NCBI RefSeq assembly: GCF_008709555.1
Contig: NZ_VYIJ01000004.1
Span: 1 to 64,000 of the forward strand
Reading direction: 5' to 3'
Origin: Thermoplasma sp.
GTDB taxonomy: Archaea > Thermoplasmatota > Thermoplasmata > Thermoplasmatales > Thermoplasmataceae
DNA: 64,000 bases
The notes beneath the pieces are model-generated. The model saw nothing but the letters and a program-made list of their open reading frames with translations. It was not told the origin of the DNA and ran no database searches. This document shows positions 50,376 to 60,373 of this stretch, piece after piece; the first letter of the stretch is position 1, and the number at the start of each line of letters is the position of its first letter. The position numbers and the translations under genes were made by a program.

Positions 50376-51998
50376 TTATTCATTATAAGTTATTTTTCTG
50401 TATATCTTGGTTATGGATCCCAGCGAAAGCATTATTATTCCTATTGCAAGGGAGTAGAATGCCTCGTCGGTAACGGATGTCGGGTTCATGATCGAGACTA
50501 TTGTTGCCAGAAACAGTGAAAAGAATCCAAGAACGGCAGCTATGGCGATGTAAAAGTACCTGCTCTGAGTGGTCTTCTTTGTCTCGGAACTGAAATAGCC
50601 TGCGGATTTCATGAGGATAAGTATCATCAGGACTATCAAGACCGCGAGGAAGATCGAGGCCTCAAGATATATACCTCCATCACCCCTGAAGTACCCCGGC
50701 AATAGGATACCAAGCTCGAATGCAAAGAAGCCTATTACCGGTGCAGATCCTATGGCCGCTATGTGGTTGTAGTTCAGCTTTCCCATCCTGAAGTACTTCG
50801 CCACAACGGTTGTTATGGGCAGAACGATTATCAGTGGTACGATGAAGAAGATCAGGGCATATCCTGTCGGAATCTGTATACCTGGCGTCAGGGCACCCCA
50901 GACAGAAAGTCCGATCAGATAGAATATGCCAGTTATGGCAAGTCCTGTGAAGATTGGCCTGTCAGAGAGTTTTAGCGAGAACGTGTTGTCTATGTATGGC
51001 AGTATTATCAGATAGACGAGGGGGAATCCTGCAAATATTACTGTGGCCCAGAATGGCCCTATCCCCTGTGCAAACTGGAAATCCAGCTCCTTGTACATGA
51101 AGAGCAGGAACCATGGCGGATATGCGGGAACTGCAGAGGCTGCTGGATTTCCTGGGGCTACCTGCGGGAATGGAGAGAACAGCGTAGGGACTCCAGGAAG
51201 GAGAGCTGCAAGCGCTGGAAGTATGAATATCGCGGCGAATGAGAAGAAGCCGAGTTCCACCATGTAAACCATGTTGTACGGGTACCATGGCTTGTAATCC
51301 GGCTTCTCTTTATCGATCGCAGGTGCCATGTAGTTTGTCTCGCTCCTTCTTGGCATTATGGTTCTTGCCTCAGCCAGGAAGAAGTGTGCAGCAACCACGA
51401 CAGCTATGAGACCTGCCAGCAGGATATGCCATGCCAGAAGCCTGTGGAACAGATCCGTCTGCGTTCCGTTTCCGAATATTATCTCCATTATGTAATTGCC
51501 TATTACCGGAAAGCCCTGTGCTATCCCGCGCCCGACATCAGTTGCGTCTGCGGACAGCACGTCACCGCTGAGAGAGTAGCCGAAGTATCCGACGCCAAGC
51601 GTGAGAAGAAGAAGCAATACGCCTGAAAGGAACTGATCCCGCCTTGGCTTCTTGTAAGCTCCAACGAAAACGTTCCTGAGCAGGTGGATATAGAGAAGAC
51701 CTATCATTATATACGCGCCGTACAGGTGCGTGGTCAGTATTATCTCACCATATGGAACGCTGTGCAGAAAATTCTCTGTGCTTGTGTATGCGTTTGACGG
51801 CTGATAGTAGAATAGCATGATCAGCCCGGTGATGACTTCGTAGATGAACGCAAACATTGTCAGCGCACCGGTCCAAAACCACACACCACCTTTCCTTCGC
51901 ATGTAATCTGGAACGCGCCTCGGTAATGGTTCTGGATTGTTTATTATGTTGACGATGCTTTCATAATCCTCTGGTTTTTTCTCTTCCACTTGAAACAC
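50376..51998 (-). CDS. cytochrome b (copy 2)
   Basis: TTHLYGAYIMIGLLYIHLLRN, HRLLAWHILLAGLIAVVVAAHFFL, PPWFLLFMYKELD. Confidence 0.92.
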   Translation of the reverse strand: MFQVEEKKPEDYESIVNIINNPEPLPRRVPDYMRRKGGVWFWTGALTMFAFIYEVITGLIMLFYYQPSNAYTSTENFLHSVPYGEIILTTHLYGAYIMIGLLYIHLLRNVFVGAYKKPRRDQFLSGVLLLLLTLGVGYFGYSLSGDVLSADATDVGRGIAQGFPVIGNYIMEIIFGNGTQTDLFHRLLAWHILLAGLIAVVVAAHFFLAEARTIMPRRSETNYMAPAIDKEKPDYKPWYPYNMVYMVELGFFSFAAIFILPALAALLPGVPTLFSPFPQVAPGNPAASAVPAYPPWFLLFMYKELDFQFAQGIGPFWATVIFAGFPLVYLIILPYIDNTFSLKLSDRPIFTGLAITGIFYLIGLSVWGALTPGIQIPTGYALIFFIVPLIIVLPITTVVAKYFRMGKLNYNHIAAIGSAPVIGFFAFELGILLPGYFRGDGGIYLEASIFLAVLIVLMILILMKSAGYFSSETKKTTQSRYFYIAIAAVLGFFSLFLATIVSIMNPTSVTDEAFYSLAIGIIMLSLGSITKIYRKITYNE

Positions 51999-51999
51999 C

Positions 52000-52779
52000 T
52001 CACGTTGATGGAAGCCCCTCGTTTACCACATCCGTGCTATTTCCAGAAATGGCAGTCCCACCTGACAGATCGCTGCTGTGACCGTAGATGGTAGGACCAA
52101 CCATGGACACAGCCTTGTAGGTGTCCGTTGAAGAATCATATGATAGGACAACGCTGGGCAGTGGATGCGTTGTAGGGCCAGTGACCACGGAAAAGCCGTT
52201 TATAGGGTCGTACGTGCTTCCATGGCAGTTGCAGTGAATGAGCCCATGGTTCGACGATCCTGAGATGCTTGTGTTGGGTATGGACGTTCCGGGTGGATAG
52301 TAATGTATCTCTGGAGGGACGCAGCCCAGGTGCTGACATATTGCGCTAGACGCCACAACCGACTTGTATGGCCCGACTCCACCGGGCGATGTATAGGTTT
52401 GACCGGTTGCAGGTATTTTCACGGTCACTGCCTTAATTGCCACATCCTGGCCGGAAGAATTTCCAAGCCTGAGCAAGAAGTTTGGCTCATTCTGAAGCGG
52501 GTAATCGAAAACCACTATCGCAGGCGAGTTCACCGTCAGATCGCTTGTCGTGATGGGCTTACCTGTCTTACTGTCCACTAGTGTAAGCGTTGGAAAAGTG
52601 GACGATGTAACTTCCTGGGGCGGAATTATATTCTGAATCAGGCTGCGCAGGGAAAGACCTGCCACAGCCGCTATTGAAATTATACCCATGGCCTTTATGA
52701 AATTCCTGCGCCCTGGATCGTTAATAACATCCTGATCCTGATTATCTTTGCATTTCTTATCCTTAGGAGTATCTGCCGT
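52000..52779 (-). CDS. Rieske iron-sulfur protein (copy 2), proposed ACG start
   Basis: CQHLGCVPPE and CNCHGSTYDP; in-frame upstream extension DVINDPGRRNFIKAMGI supplies the Tat motif missing from the tracked 52689 start. Confidence 0.8.
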   Translation of the reverse strand, partial: TADTPKDKKCKDNQDQDVINDPGRRNFIKAMGIISIAAVAGLSLRSLIQNIIPPQEVTSSTFPTLTLVDSKTGKPITTSDLTVNSPAIVVFDYPLQNEPNFLLRLGNSSGQDVAIKAVTVKIPATGQTYTSPGGVGPYKSVVASSAICQHLGCVPPEIHYYPPGTSIPNTSISGSSNHGLIHCNCHGSTYDPINGFSVVTGPTTHPLPSVVLSYDSSTDTYKAVSMVGPTIYGHSSDLSGGTAISGNSTDVVNEGLPST

Positions 52780-52952
52780 CTATAACACCTCCAGAATCAT
52801 AGTATTCCCTGATTGATTCTTTTAAACTAGCTAATGAAATAAAGTCTTAACCTAACTATTCAGGTTATTACGGTGTTATTGGAGGAGATGATCCATAGAT
52901 CTGCCTAACACTTAAGACCAAAGTATTTTATCCATTCGCTATATGAAATATC

Positions 52953-53540
52953 GTGGATACCAAGGTCTGTAACTACGTTCTGTGTTCTGAGAGATCTCAG
53001 ATAAATTTTACCATATCACATTTTGTCCTATCAAAGGTATCCGGACATTTCAGCAGGTTCTTTGGCTGTGCTTTGATCAGCGAAATGGAATCAGTCGATT
53101 ACGCCTTCCTCAAGATAGACGTGACGAGCATCAGAACCGGTAACAGCATAAGGGACAGGAACCTCATGAAGAGAAGCTACTTCAACTCATCTGAATACAG
53201 GTACATAGAATGTGAGGTCAAAGATCTCGATCTGAAAAAAACTTTAGATCATCCGGTGGATTTCCATGTAAGAATAAAAGAAATGGAGGAGGTTATCCCA
53301 TTCAATGTATTCGTGATCTCGGCGAACAGCGATATGATCAACCTGAGAATAACTGGCAAGATCAAAACTCAGGATTTTGGACTGAAATGGCCGTCTCCAA
53401 TCAAGGCGGGCTTGATGGTTGGGTCAGAGGCCAACCTTAGCATCTTTCTTTCATTGTTCAGGGGTCAGACTACGATAGAGAATCTCGGAAATAATCCATC
53501 ACAATCTTCTTCAGTCCACGTCGCATCACATCGGAAATAG
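52953..53540 (+). CDS. YceI-family protein
   Basis: INFTISHFVLSKVSGHFSRF..., IDVTSIRTGNSIRDRNLMKRSYFNSSEYRYIECE. Confidence 0.75.
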   Translation: MDTKVCNYVLCSERSQINFTISHFVLSKVSGHFSRFFGCALISEMESVDYAFLKIDVTSIRTGNSIRDRNLMKRSYFNSSEYRYIECEVKDLDLKKTLDHPVDFHVRIKEMEEVIPFNVFVISANSDMINLRITGKIKTQDFGLKWPSPIKAGLMVGSEANLSIFLSLFRGQTTIENLGNNPSQSSSVHVASHRK

Positions 53541-54099
53541 AAGATGTCTTTATTCCAAAGCTCTTGGCAAGATCCTTCATCGATATCTGCCTGTCTATAT
53601 CGAAATACCCCAGCTTGAGAGCACTCATTATGACCTCCCTTTCCCTGGGCGTGAGTTCATTCTTGGAATATTCGCTGATGGAGATGACAATGACGTTTAT
53701 CTCCTCCTCCTTAAGCTTTCTGAGGGCTCTGTTAAACTCTGATCTTGTAGGCGCGATGATCCTGTATCTTACCTTATCGAAACTGATGGATTTGCCGCCC
53801 ATAACCATCATATTGAATGACTCGAGTATACGGCATGCCGTACAGCTCTTACCCTCTGCCCAGATCGCGTCTTTACCGCTGAGGTTGGCTTTCAACACAT
53901 AGCCGGGATACTTTTTTATCTCGTTGAACAGCGAATGCCGATCCATTGAGGGTTTTATAAGATGTATGGTAGTATTTTCACCTATCCTAAGCCTCTCGAT
54001 CACGGCCTGTGGATCCCTGTCCAGAACAAGGTTGGTGACCCAGCAATCCTCCCTCTCCACTTCGATGATAGCTTCAATTGACGGGTTGTTTCCTTTCAA
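53470..54099 (-). CDS. Bat/HTH_10-type transcriptional regulator
   Basis: LTPREREVIMSALKLGYFDIDRQISMKDLAKSFGIKTSSISDVMRRGLKKI. Confidence 0.9.
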   Translation of the reverse strand: MKGNNPSIEAIIEVEREDCWVTNLVLDRDPQAVIERLRIGENTTIHLIKPSMDRHSLFNEIKKYPGYVLKANLSGKDAIWAEGKSCTACRILESFNMMVMGGKSISFDKVRYRIIAPTRSEFNRALRKLKEEEINVIVISISEYSKNELTPREREVIMSALKLGYFDIDRQISMKDLAKSFGIKTSSISDVMRRGLKKIVMDYFRDSLS

Positions 54100-54154
54100 T
54101 CTAACATGTTAGGCATCCATCAAATATAAGTATTACCTTTAGCGTTCCGATAAG

Positions 54155-54814
54155 ATGACAGATATCAGAGTAAGGGGCTATAGGAGCATTTCATTCTGGC
54201 AGGAAGAAGGCATAGGGCTGATCGTGATAAGGAGCGATAGCCATGGCGAATTTGATCTTAATACCCTTGATGAGATCACGGCGGCCATGGGTATCGCAGC
54301 GATGGATGAAAGCGTCAAATCTGTAGCAATAACCGGAATGAACAATGTATTCGGACGACGCATCGTGAGCGGCCAGCTATCAAATAACATCGTATACAGA
54401 ATGATGCAGTCCTCATCAGCGCTGATATCTATGATATATTCTTTAGAAAAACCGGTATTCGCAATACTCAACGGCGACGCCATAGATGAGGGTTATGAGA
54501 TCGCACTTCTCGCCGACATGATAATAAGCGCTGACGATGTACGGGTTGGCTTCGAAAAGGGTTACGAGTTCAAAATCGGGGGATCCTTCACATCGCTAAG
54601 GATGCGGAGAACCGACCTCTCGGTGGCGGAAGAGGGCATCAATGTTGATCGCGTGCTGAAGCATGAGAGTCTGCTTGAGACTGCTAAGGAGATAATAGAG
54701 AAAACTGCAGATGCCAATTTCTCCATCAGAAGAAAACAGAGATATAGAGGTATAACTGAACTCATAAACATGGAGAAGCTGAACTTCTATGAGCACTATC
54801 TTATGCGAACCTGA
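54155..54814 (+). CDS. enoyl-CoA hydratase/isomerase (crotonase) family
   Basis: FDLNTLDEITAAMGIAAMDESVKSVAITGMNNVFGRR; LEKPVFAILNGDAIDEGYEIALLADMIISADDVRVGFEKGYEF. Confidence 0.8.
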   Translation: MTDIRVRGYRSISFWQEEGIGLIVIRSDSHGEFDLNTLDEITAAMGIAAMDESVKSVAITGMNNVFGRRIVSGQLSNNIVYRMMQSSSALISMIYSLEKPVFAILNGDAIDEGYEIALLADMIISADDVRVGFEKGYEFKIGGSFTSLRMRRTDLSVAEEGINVDRVLKHESLLETAKEIIEKTADANFSIRRKQRYRGITELINMEKLNFYEHYLMRT

Positions 54815-55200
54815 ACGCCTAAGTGATATCGAGAATTATGTAATGCATTGTTATGCATGGTATTCTTGAGGTCGCCGGCATTCTCAACAGCCGCCTGATC
54901 TGGATGGTACAGGCGATTATATTTCATCAAACACCAGGAGTGCTCTTCCTGCGGTAAACAGGATATCGAGTGATCATCTAAGGATAACGATTGCCACCGA
55001 TGCCAACCTATCACTGTCGCAGATGGCGCTGCGTTTCGAACGCTTCAATTCCTTCCAGATTGGACGATCTAACTTCCAACATGTACATGACATTCGTAAG
55101 AAGCCCCTCAATTTTAAAGCATGATACATAATTATATTGAAATCATTTAACAATTAAAACTCTAAATGCCGAAGTTACTAGAAGGCGATCATAGGACTCC

Positions 55201-57120
55201 TCATTTCCCCTTTAATCTTTTCCTGAGTTCTGAAAAAACGTTTCTCACGTCATAGAAGTATATGTTATCGTAGGGGCAGGCAAGTATGCATGATCCGGAT
55301 CCAACACATTTCGAGCTCTTGAAATAACCCTGCTTAATGAACTGGCCTGCAAGATCCCCGGCACCGACTTCACATGCCGTGACGCAGGCCTTTGTTTTGC
55401 AGGTCACGCATTTGGATGGATCATGCACCTTCAGCCTGAATAGACCGATCCTGCTGAAGAACCCGACGAAAGTACCGGTTGAGCACCACCCGTACCTCCT
55501 GCATGGACTCATTCCGACAAGCGGTATGCTCATGAAAAATATGTACCAGATCACGTTCCACACCGTAAAAGAGTATATCACTGCTGGATCGGCGCCATAT
55601 GGATCGGCCATATGACCGGTGCTGGCAAGATACGAAAGATATGCGGCGATGAGTATGAGTACCCATGATGAACCGATCACCGGGTATAACGATTCCTTGA
55701 ACCTGCTACCAATGTGCTTTCTGCTTAACGGGGCGGAATAATTGTATTTTATCATGGCCTGGCCAAGTGTACCACCGTACATGACGGCGGATGGACAGAG
55801 TGTGCTGCAGTAGCTTCTTCTACCGAAGAGCAGAGCAAGGACGGCGTAAAGTGCATAGCTTCCGATCAGTGCTCCGAGTATGCCTGGGTAAACAGGTCCA
55901 AGGCTTCCCACATTTCCCCAGAATGGCAGGATTTCATAGTACCGTGGATCCACAAAATTTGGGAAATAAATGGTGTAAAGTGCATAGGCTATGAGGGCAA
56001 AGGTCAGGTTCCATCTCTTCTCGCGCCACCTGAGCTTTCCAATCCTCACTATAACAAGAGAGGCCATCTCCACGCCCATTATTATCAGAAATATGTATGA
56101 ATTTGTTACTGAACCGAATACTAGAATGGCGTTGAGAACCGCCGCGCCAAGACCGCCCTGCATACCGATGCCGAAGCTGTTCATGAAGGAATTCAGACCA
56201 TGAACGTTTCCAGTGACCGATATTATTGATGCTGCCGCCAGCCACTCTGCAAGGAATGAAAAAAGGAGCACATAGAACATCTTGTACCTGTTGTTTGACC
56301 ATCCGATTCTGCCCTTTGCTCCATTGCCCATGAACAAAAAAAGAAAGTAGAATGCCATCTGAGCCAGCATCGATGCGTCAAATAGTGCGAGGAATCCGAT
56401 CGAACCGAAGACCAGCGATAAAAATAGGCCGACCGCAGACAGGCTCATCAGACCGAAAAAGATCGATATCAAGATTATTTTACTATAGTTCATCGTATCG
56501 AACTTTGCTGCGATCACCTCAAAGAGCACGGCCATGAAGATGACCATTACTGCTGTAAAATATAAAATGCCGTACAGCGGAAGATAAGATCCAGGAAGGA
56601 AAAATGGATTGAATAGACCTGATAGGGCTATACCCGAGAACACCACTTTCTTGATCCTATCTTGCTCAAGGAATAACAAGGAAAGAGCCATTTCTATCTC
56701 CATGGATACTATGAATAGATAGCTGCTGACACTGTGGATCAAAGCATATATCATACCATTTTTCAGCAAGGTTGGATAGGATATCATGGTGAGAAAGTAG
56801 GCCATGGTCACCTCGTTTGCTATTAGAAGCGATATGAACAACGATATCCTGGGCGTGCTCTTTGAGGAATCCCTAGTCAGATAAACCCATACGATCGCTG
56901 CGCCCATCAAGGCCATAGGTATGTCAACAGCAGCGGATGCCTTCGTGAAAGTCAAAGGACGATTGAAGTATATGATGAGACCCAGAAACATCGAGATCAT
57001 CATAACCTCTATGAATATCTCCAGACCAACATTGGTGCTTTTTTTCATGATCCTGTAGAAGAGATAGAAGAAGATCAGCGACATCAGGATCTCGATCGGA
57101 AAATCAATCAGCGTGTTCAA
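55201..57120 (-). CDS. polytopic membrane protein with NapH-like 4Fe-4S C-terminal region
   Basis: RRSYCSTLCPSAVMYGG, CRRYGWCSTGTFVG, CVTCKTKACVTACEVGAGD, CVGSGSCILACPYDNIYF. Confidence 0.82.
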   Translation of the reverse strand: MNTLIDFPIEILMSLIFFYLFYRIMKKSTNVGLEIFIEVMMISMFLGLIIYFNRPLTFTKASAAVDIPMALMGAAIVWVYLTRDSSKSTPRISLFISLLIANEVTMAYFLTMISYPTLLKNGMIYALIHSVSSYLFIVSMEIEMALSLLFLEQDRIKKVVFSGIALSGLFNPFFLPGSYLPLYGILYFTAVMVIFMAVLFEVIAAKFDTMNYSKIILISIFFGLMSLSAVGLFLSLVFGSIGFLALFDASMLAQMAFYFLFLFMGNGAKGRIGWSNNRYKMFYVLLFSFLAEWLAAASIISVTGNVHGLNSFMNSFGIGMQGGLGAAVLNAILVFGSVTNSYIFLIIMGVEMASLVIVRIGKLRWREKRWNLTFALIAYALYTIYFPNFVDPRYYEILPFWGNVGSLGPVYPGILGALIGSYALYAVLALLFGRRSYCSTLCPSAVMYGGTLGQAMIKYNYSAPLSRKHIGSRFKESLYPVIGSSWVLILIAAYLSYLASTGHMADPYGADPAVIYSFTVWNVIWYIFFMSIPLVGMSPCRRYGWCSTGTFVGFFSRIGLFRLKVHDPSKCVTCKTKACVTACEVGAGDLAGQFIKQGYFKSSKCVGSGSCILACPYDNIYFYDVRNVFSELRKRLKGK

Positions 57121-58567
57121 CGATCATCACCCTGTTTCTCCCTGGAAGTGAGAGTCCTGCGAAGCTGTTCAAGGATAGGTGCGTTGTGTACCACATTATG
57201 GGAAGCATGGCGATCCAAAGAGCCAAGCTGAACCATACCTGATCTATGAGAGGCATGAACGGCCATATGTGCACCTCCATTACGGACGACATGTAGAATA
57301 TCACAAGCGGGACGACGTTGAAAACAACAGTAACATATTCTAGGTATGTGTACCTAGTAATGGAAGGCATCAGGCTGTATCCTGAACCTATGAGTATACC
57401 GGCTGAGTATCCAGTGATCATCATCAGTGCGTAGAATGCTGGTTTATAATAGGCCATGAAGGTGAGATCCGGAACGAACCATAAGTATGAAATTAGTATG
57501 CCCAATACAGACAATGCAGAGGCAACAACTTTATAGGATGAATTCAGCGTCAGGAAGCTGAACAGTATTGTGGCGAATATGAAGCCAGATAGAACCATGG
57601 CCATACCGCCCACAAAGAAGAATATGATGTTTTTCTCCAGCCCCAACGAAACAAGAAATTCCAGGATCAATGGGAGTACCACCGATCCCGCCAGGATGGC
57701 CACTGCCTGCACAACCGATCTGTCCCTTGGCCGCACAAAGAACCTCTTTATCCGCCTTCCTGATCTGTAAAAGCGTGATACAAAAATATACGTCAGTATG
57801 AGAAGGGTGAGGCTCAGAAGCAGCACCGGTATAAGTATCACATCGATTATAAGCGCCGCCACCGCAGGCAGAAGTGAGATGAAGCTCTCACACTGACAGC
57901 TGAATGCGCTTGTTAGACCTGAAAGAGCCGAACCTATTGTATTGCCGTGCCTGGATGAATACGATATGATCTGGTAATAATTCTCTGAAACCAATGCTGC
58001 AACGGCAAAGAAAACGATCTCTATGAACGGACTTATCAGCACATTTATGTTCTCAGTAAGAACGAAGATACCATCGATATCAAGGCCCAGCGGCACCATT
58101 CCGAGCCCCCTGAACAGGCTGACATCAGATTCTATTATCACTGGAGCCCTAGTAGGCAGAGATATCGATACCAGGCCACCAAGGTAGATCATGAATATTA
58201 TCGTACCGACAAATGCCGGTAATCTTATGAGGTAACCCTCTGTCTCACCGACAAGTTTCAACTCCGCCATCATGGCAAGAATAAGCGATATCAGGGCGAA
58301 CCAGAACATTGGATACCTGTAAAAAGAAATGAGTATTATAATAAGGAAAAAAACATAGAATGTGTTACCATACATCGCTGCTGATTTTGAAAATCTGCCA
58401 ACCGGCAGGGAACTTATGAGAAGTATTGCAGGAATTGAAAATACGAAGGCAAATAGAATCATAGAGTCGCTGGTTATGAATATATACCTGTTGTAAAAGA
58501 TTCCAATAGTCAGAAAAAATATAAAAAATGATATGAGTTGAAAGAGAAAAATGGTTTTGTTATGCAT
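57104..58567 (-). CDS. polytopic membrane protein of unknown function
   Basis: Many TM segments; 17-nt overlap with the 4Fe-4S gene; contains SAFSCQCESFISLLPA. Confidence 0.75.
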   Translation of the reverse strand: MHNKTIFLFQLISFFIFFLTIGIFYNRYIFITSDSMILFAFVFSIPAILLISSLPVGRFSKSAAMYGNTFYVFFLIIILISFYRYPMFWFALISLILAMMAELKLVGETEGYLIRLPAFVGTIIFMIYLGGLVSISLPTRAPVIIESDVSLFRGLGMVPLGLDIDGIFVLTENINVLISPFIEIVFFAVAALVSENYYQIISYSSRHGNTIGSALSGLTSAFSCQCESFISLLPAVAALIIDVILIPVLLLSLTLLILTYIFVSRFYRSGRRIKRFFVRPRDRSVVQAVAILAGSVVLPLILEFLVSLGLEKNIIFFFVGGMAMVLSGFIFATILFSFLTLNSSYKVVASALSVLGILISYLWFVPDLTFMAYYKPAFYALMMITGYSAGILIGSGYSLMPSITRYTYLEYVTVVFNVVPLVIFYMSSVMEVHIWPFMPLIDQVWFSLALWIAMLPIMWYTTHLSLNSFAGLSLPGRNRVMIVEHAD

Positions 58568-58569
58568 GT

Positions 58570-59280
58570 TTAATCTACTACGACTGTTCCGGTCATCCAG
58601 CCAACAGTGGTCATTGCCCCGCTCCAGCCTCCGTTAACTTCGCTGAGGCCGCAGGGAACGTAACACTGCCATGTGTATGTGCCCGTATTATTCAGGTAAA
58701 GATATGCCAGTGTTGTTGATCCACCCCATGTGGGGATGTTCACCAGTATCTGCCCGCTGTTTATTATTGTGAACGTGTGCGTAATATTGTATCCTCCAGT
58801 CGAGTTTCCGAACCAGTTGATCTGGCTGATCACCTCTGGCTTCTGAAGCGTGGTGGTTCCGTTTTTATAGGTCGAGAGCGCAGAGGTTGTATTGTACTGA
58901 TATTCAACACCACCGACTGTTCCGATGACCTTGGTGAATATGGTGCTGTTCGATGTGCTTGTATTACCTATGTTCGGTGTCGGGCCGGAGTCATAGTCTA
59001 TTATCGTAAGGACAATCTCCCTGTGCGCAGGTAATATTATATTGGCTGCTGATTCTAGGGTGTTGTTGGCTGCCAGTATGAAATATGAAGGCTGGTTGTG
59101 TTCGTAAGTAGAGTTGTAGACGTATGGGTTCGATGGCGTTATGACAAGCGTCAGGTAGTAAGGTCCTGTAGATGGAGCAGATACAGGATGGCTGGTTGTG
59201 TATGAGTAGGCCACACCTATACCAATACCGCCTATCACGACGACCGCTGTAACCAATGCATAGAATACTTTATCATCCAT
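58570..59280 (-). CDS. membrane-anchored cupredoxin, cytochrome oxidase subunit II/CuA-like
   Basis: N-terminal TM; THTFTIINSG; GTYTWQCYVPCGLSEVNGGWSGAM resembles CxxxCG CuA loop. Confidence 0.7.
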   Translation of the reverse strand: MDDKVFYALVTAVVVIGGIGIGVAYSYTTSHPVSAPSTGPYYLTLVITPSNPYVYNSTYEHNQPSYFILAANNTLESAANIILPAHREIVLTIIDYDSGPTPNIGNTSTSNSTIFTKVIGTVGGVEYQYNTTSALSTYKNGTTTLQKPEVISQINWFGNSTGGYNITHTFTIINSGQILVNIPTWGGSTTLAYLYLNNTGTYTWQCYVPCGLSEVNGGWSGAMTTVGWMTGTVVVD

Positions 59281-59399
59281 CTGTTATCGCTATTAAAATG
59301 ATGTTTCGCTATTTAACCGTGAAAGCTAACATTTTAGGTCATTGCACATCGACAATGGAGGTGAAAAAGATCTTATTCAGATAAGGAAATTATTGCTTC

Positions 59400-60299
59400 T
59401 TATCTCTTCACCCTGCTGTAACCAACAACTCTCGGAAACCCGTTCTGATCCGCAAGGACAAGCGTGTCCTTCAGGACTGGCAGCTTGAGCCTTGTGGTGT
59501 ATGCATCACCTTCAGGGCTGCATTTCACAAAGTTCATGAGGTCTGATATGTACGGATCAGAAAGCGTATCCCTGTCCTTAAGCGATCTGTGAAATGTGAT
59601 ATTGTCTTCGACCTGATTTGTGTATTCGAATGGCTTCTCGGCTAAAAACATACCCCTGGAAAGCTCCTCAACCTCAACATTCTTCAACGCTATCCCTACC
59701 CTGGTACCGGCTTCTGCTTCTTCGAAATCAACGTCGTTTACCTGTATTGACCTTATCTGAACCTGCCTGTTGATCTCTGATAAATAGAGATCCTGGTGTT
59801 TTCTAATCTTTCCGGACAGTACGAAGCCAAGAACCACCGTACCTACGCTCTTTACCTTGAAGTAGTGATCTATAACCACAAGCGTGTTCTGATCGTCCCT
59901 ATCGATCTTAATGTTCTTTATCCTATCCAGTATTTCCATGGGCCTTCCGGAGAAGAATTCTGGATCGATGTTCGTATCCTTGAGCAGCCTTCTGATCGTG
60001 CCCTGCTTATCCTCGCTGGCAACTATTATACCCCTCTTTTTTCCGAACAGGTCAAGGGCAATTATCGTCTCAGCGAAATATTTGTCGAGATTCTCACCGT
60101 TTATTATGAAAATATCCGTCGGATATATGGAATCCGTGAGCGATGATATCTTGTCTGGATACTTGATCGGTTCTATAAACGTCATCACGCCGTCATCATC
60201 TTTCCTGTTGTATAGACGTATGTCGCTCTCTGTGCCCTTCTTCGAAATTTCGCGGAGTATGTCCTCAACGCCATAGGCAAAGACATTGAAATGGTACAT
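59400..60299 (-). CDS. EF-Tu/SelB-like protein with degenerate G domain
   Basis: Domain II-like IDHYFKVKSVGTVVLGFVLSGKIRKHQDLYL...VQIRSIQVNDVDFEEAEAGTRVGIALKNVEVEELSRGMFLAE; no P-loop, no NKxD. Confidence 0.72.
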   Translation of the reverse strand: MYHFNVFAYGVEDILREISKKGTESDIRLYNRKDDDGVMTFIEPIKYPDKISSLTDSIYPTDIFIINGENLDKYFAETIIALDLFGKKRGIIVASEDKQGTIRRLLKDTNIDPEFFSGRPMEILDRIKNIKIDRDDQNTLVVIDHYFKVKSVGTVVLGFVLSGKIRKHQDLYLSEINRQVQIRSIQVNDVDFEEAEAGTRVGIALKNVEVEELSRGMFLAEKPFEYTNQVEDNITFHRSLKDRDTLSDPYISDLMNFVKCSPEGDAYTTRLKLPVLKDTLVLADQNGFPRVVGYSRVKR

Positions 60300-60373
60300 A
60301 CGACCCTCATGCCATATGTTTAGATTAAAATATCCTTTTTATTGCGGAAGCTAAGAAACATTTTAATCGTGAT

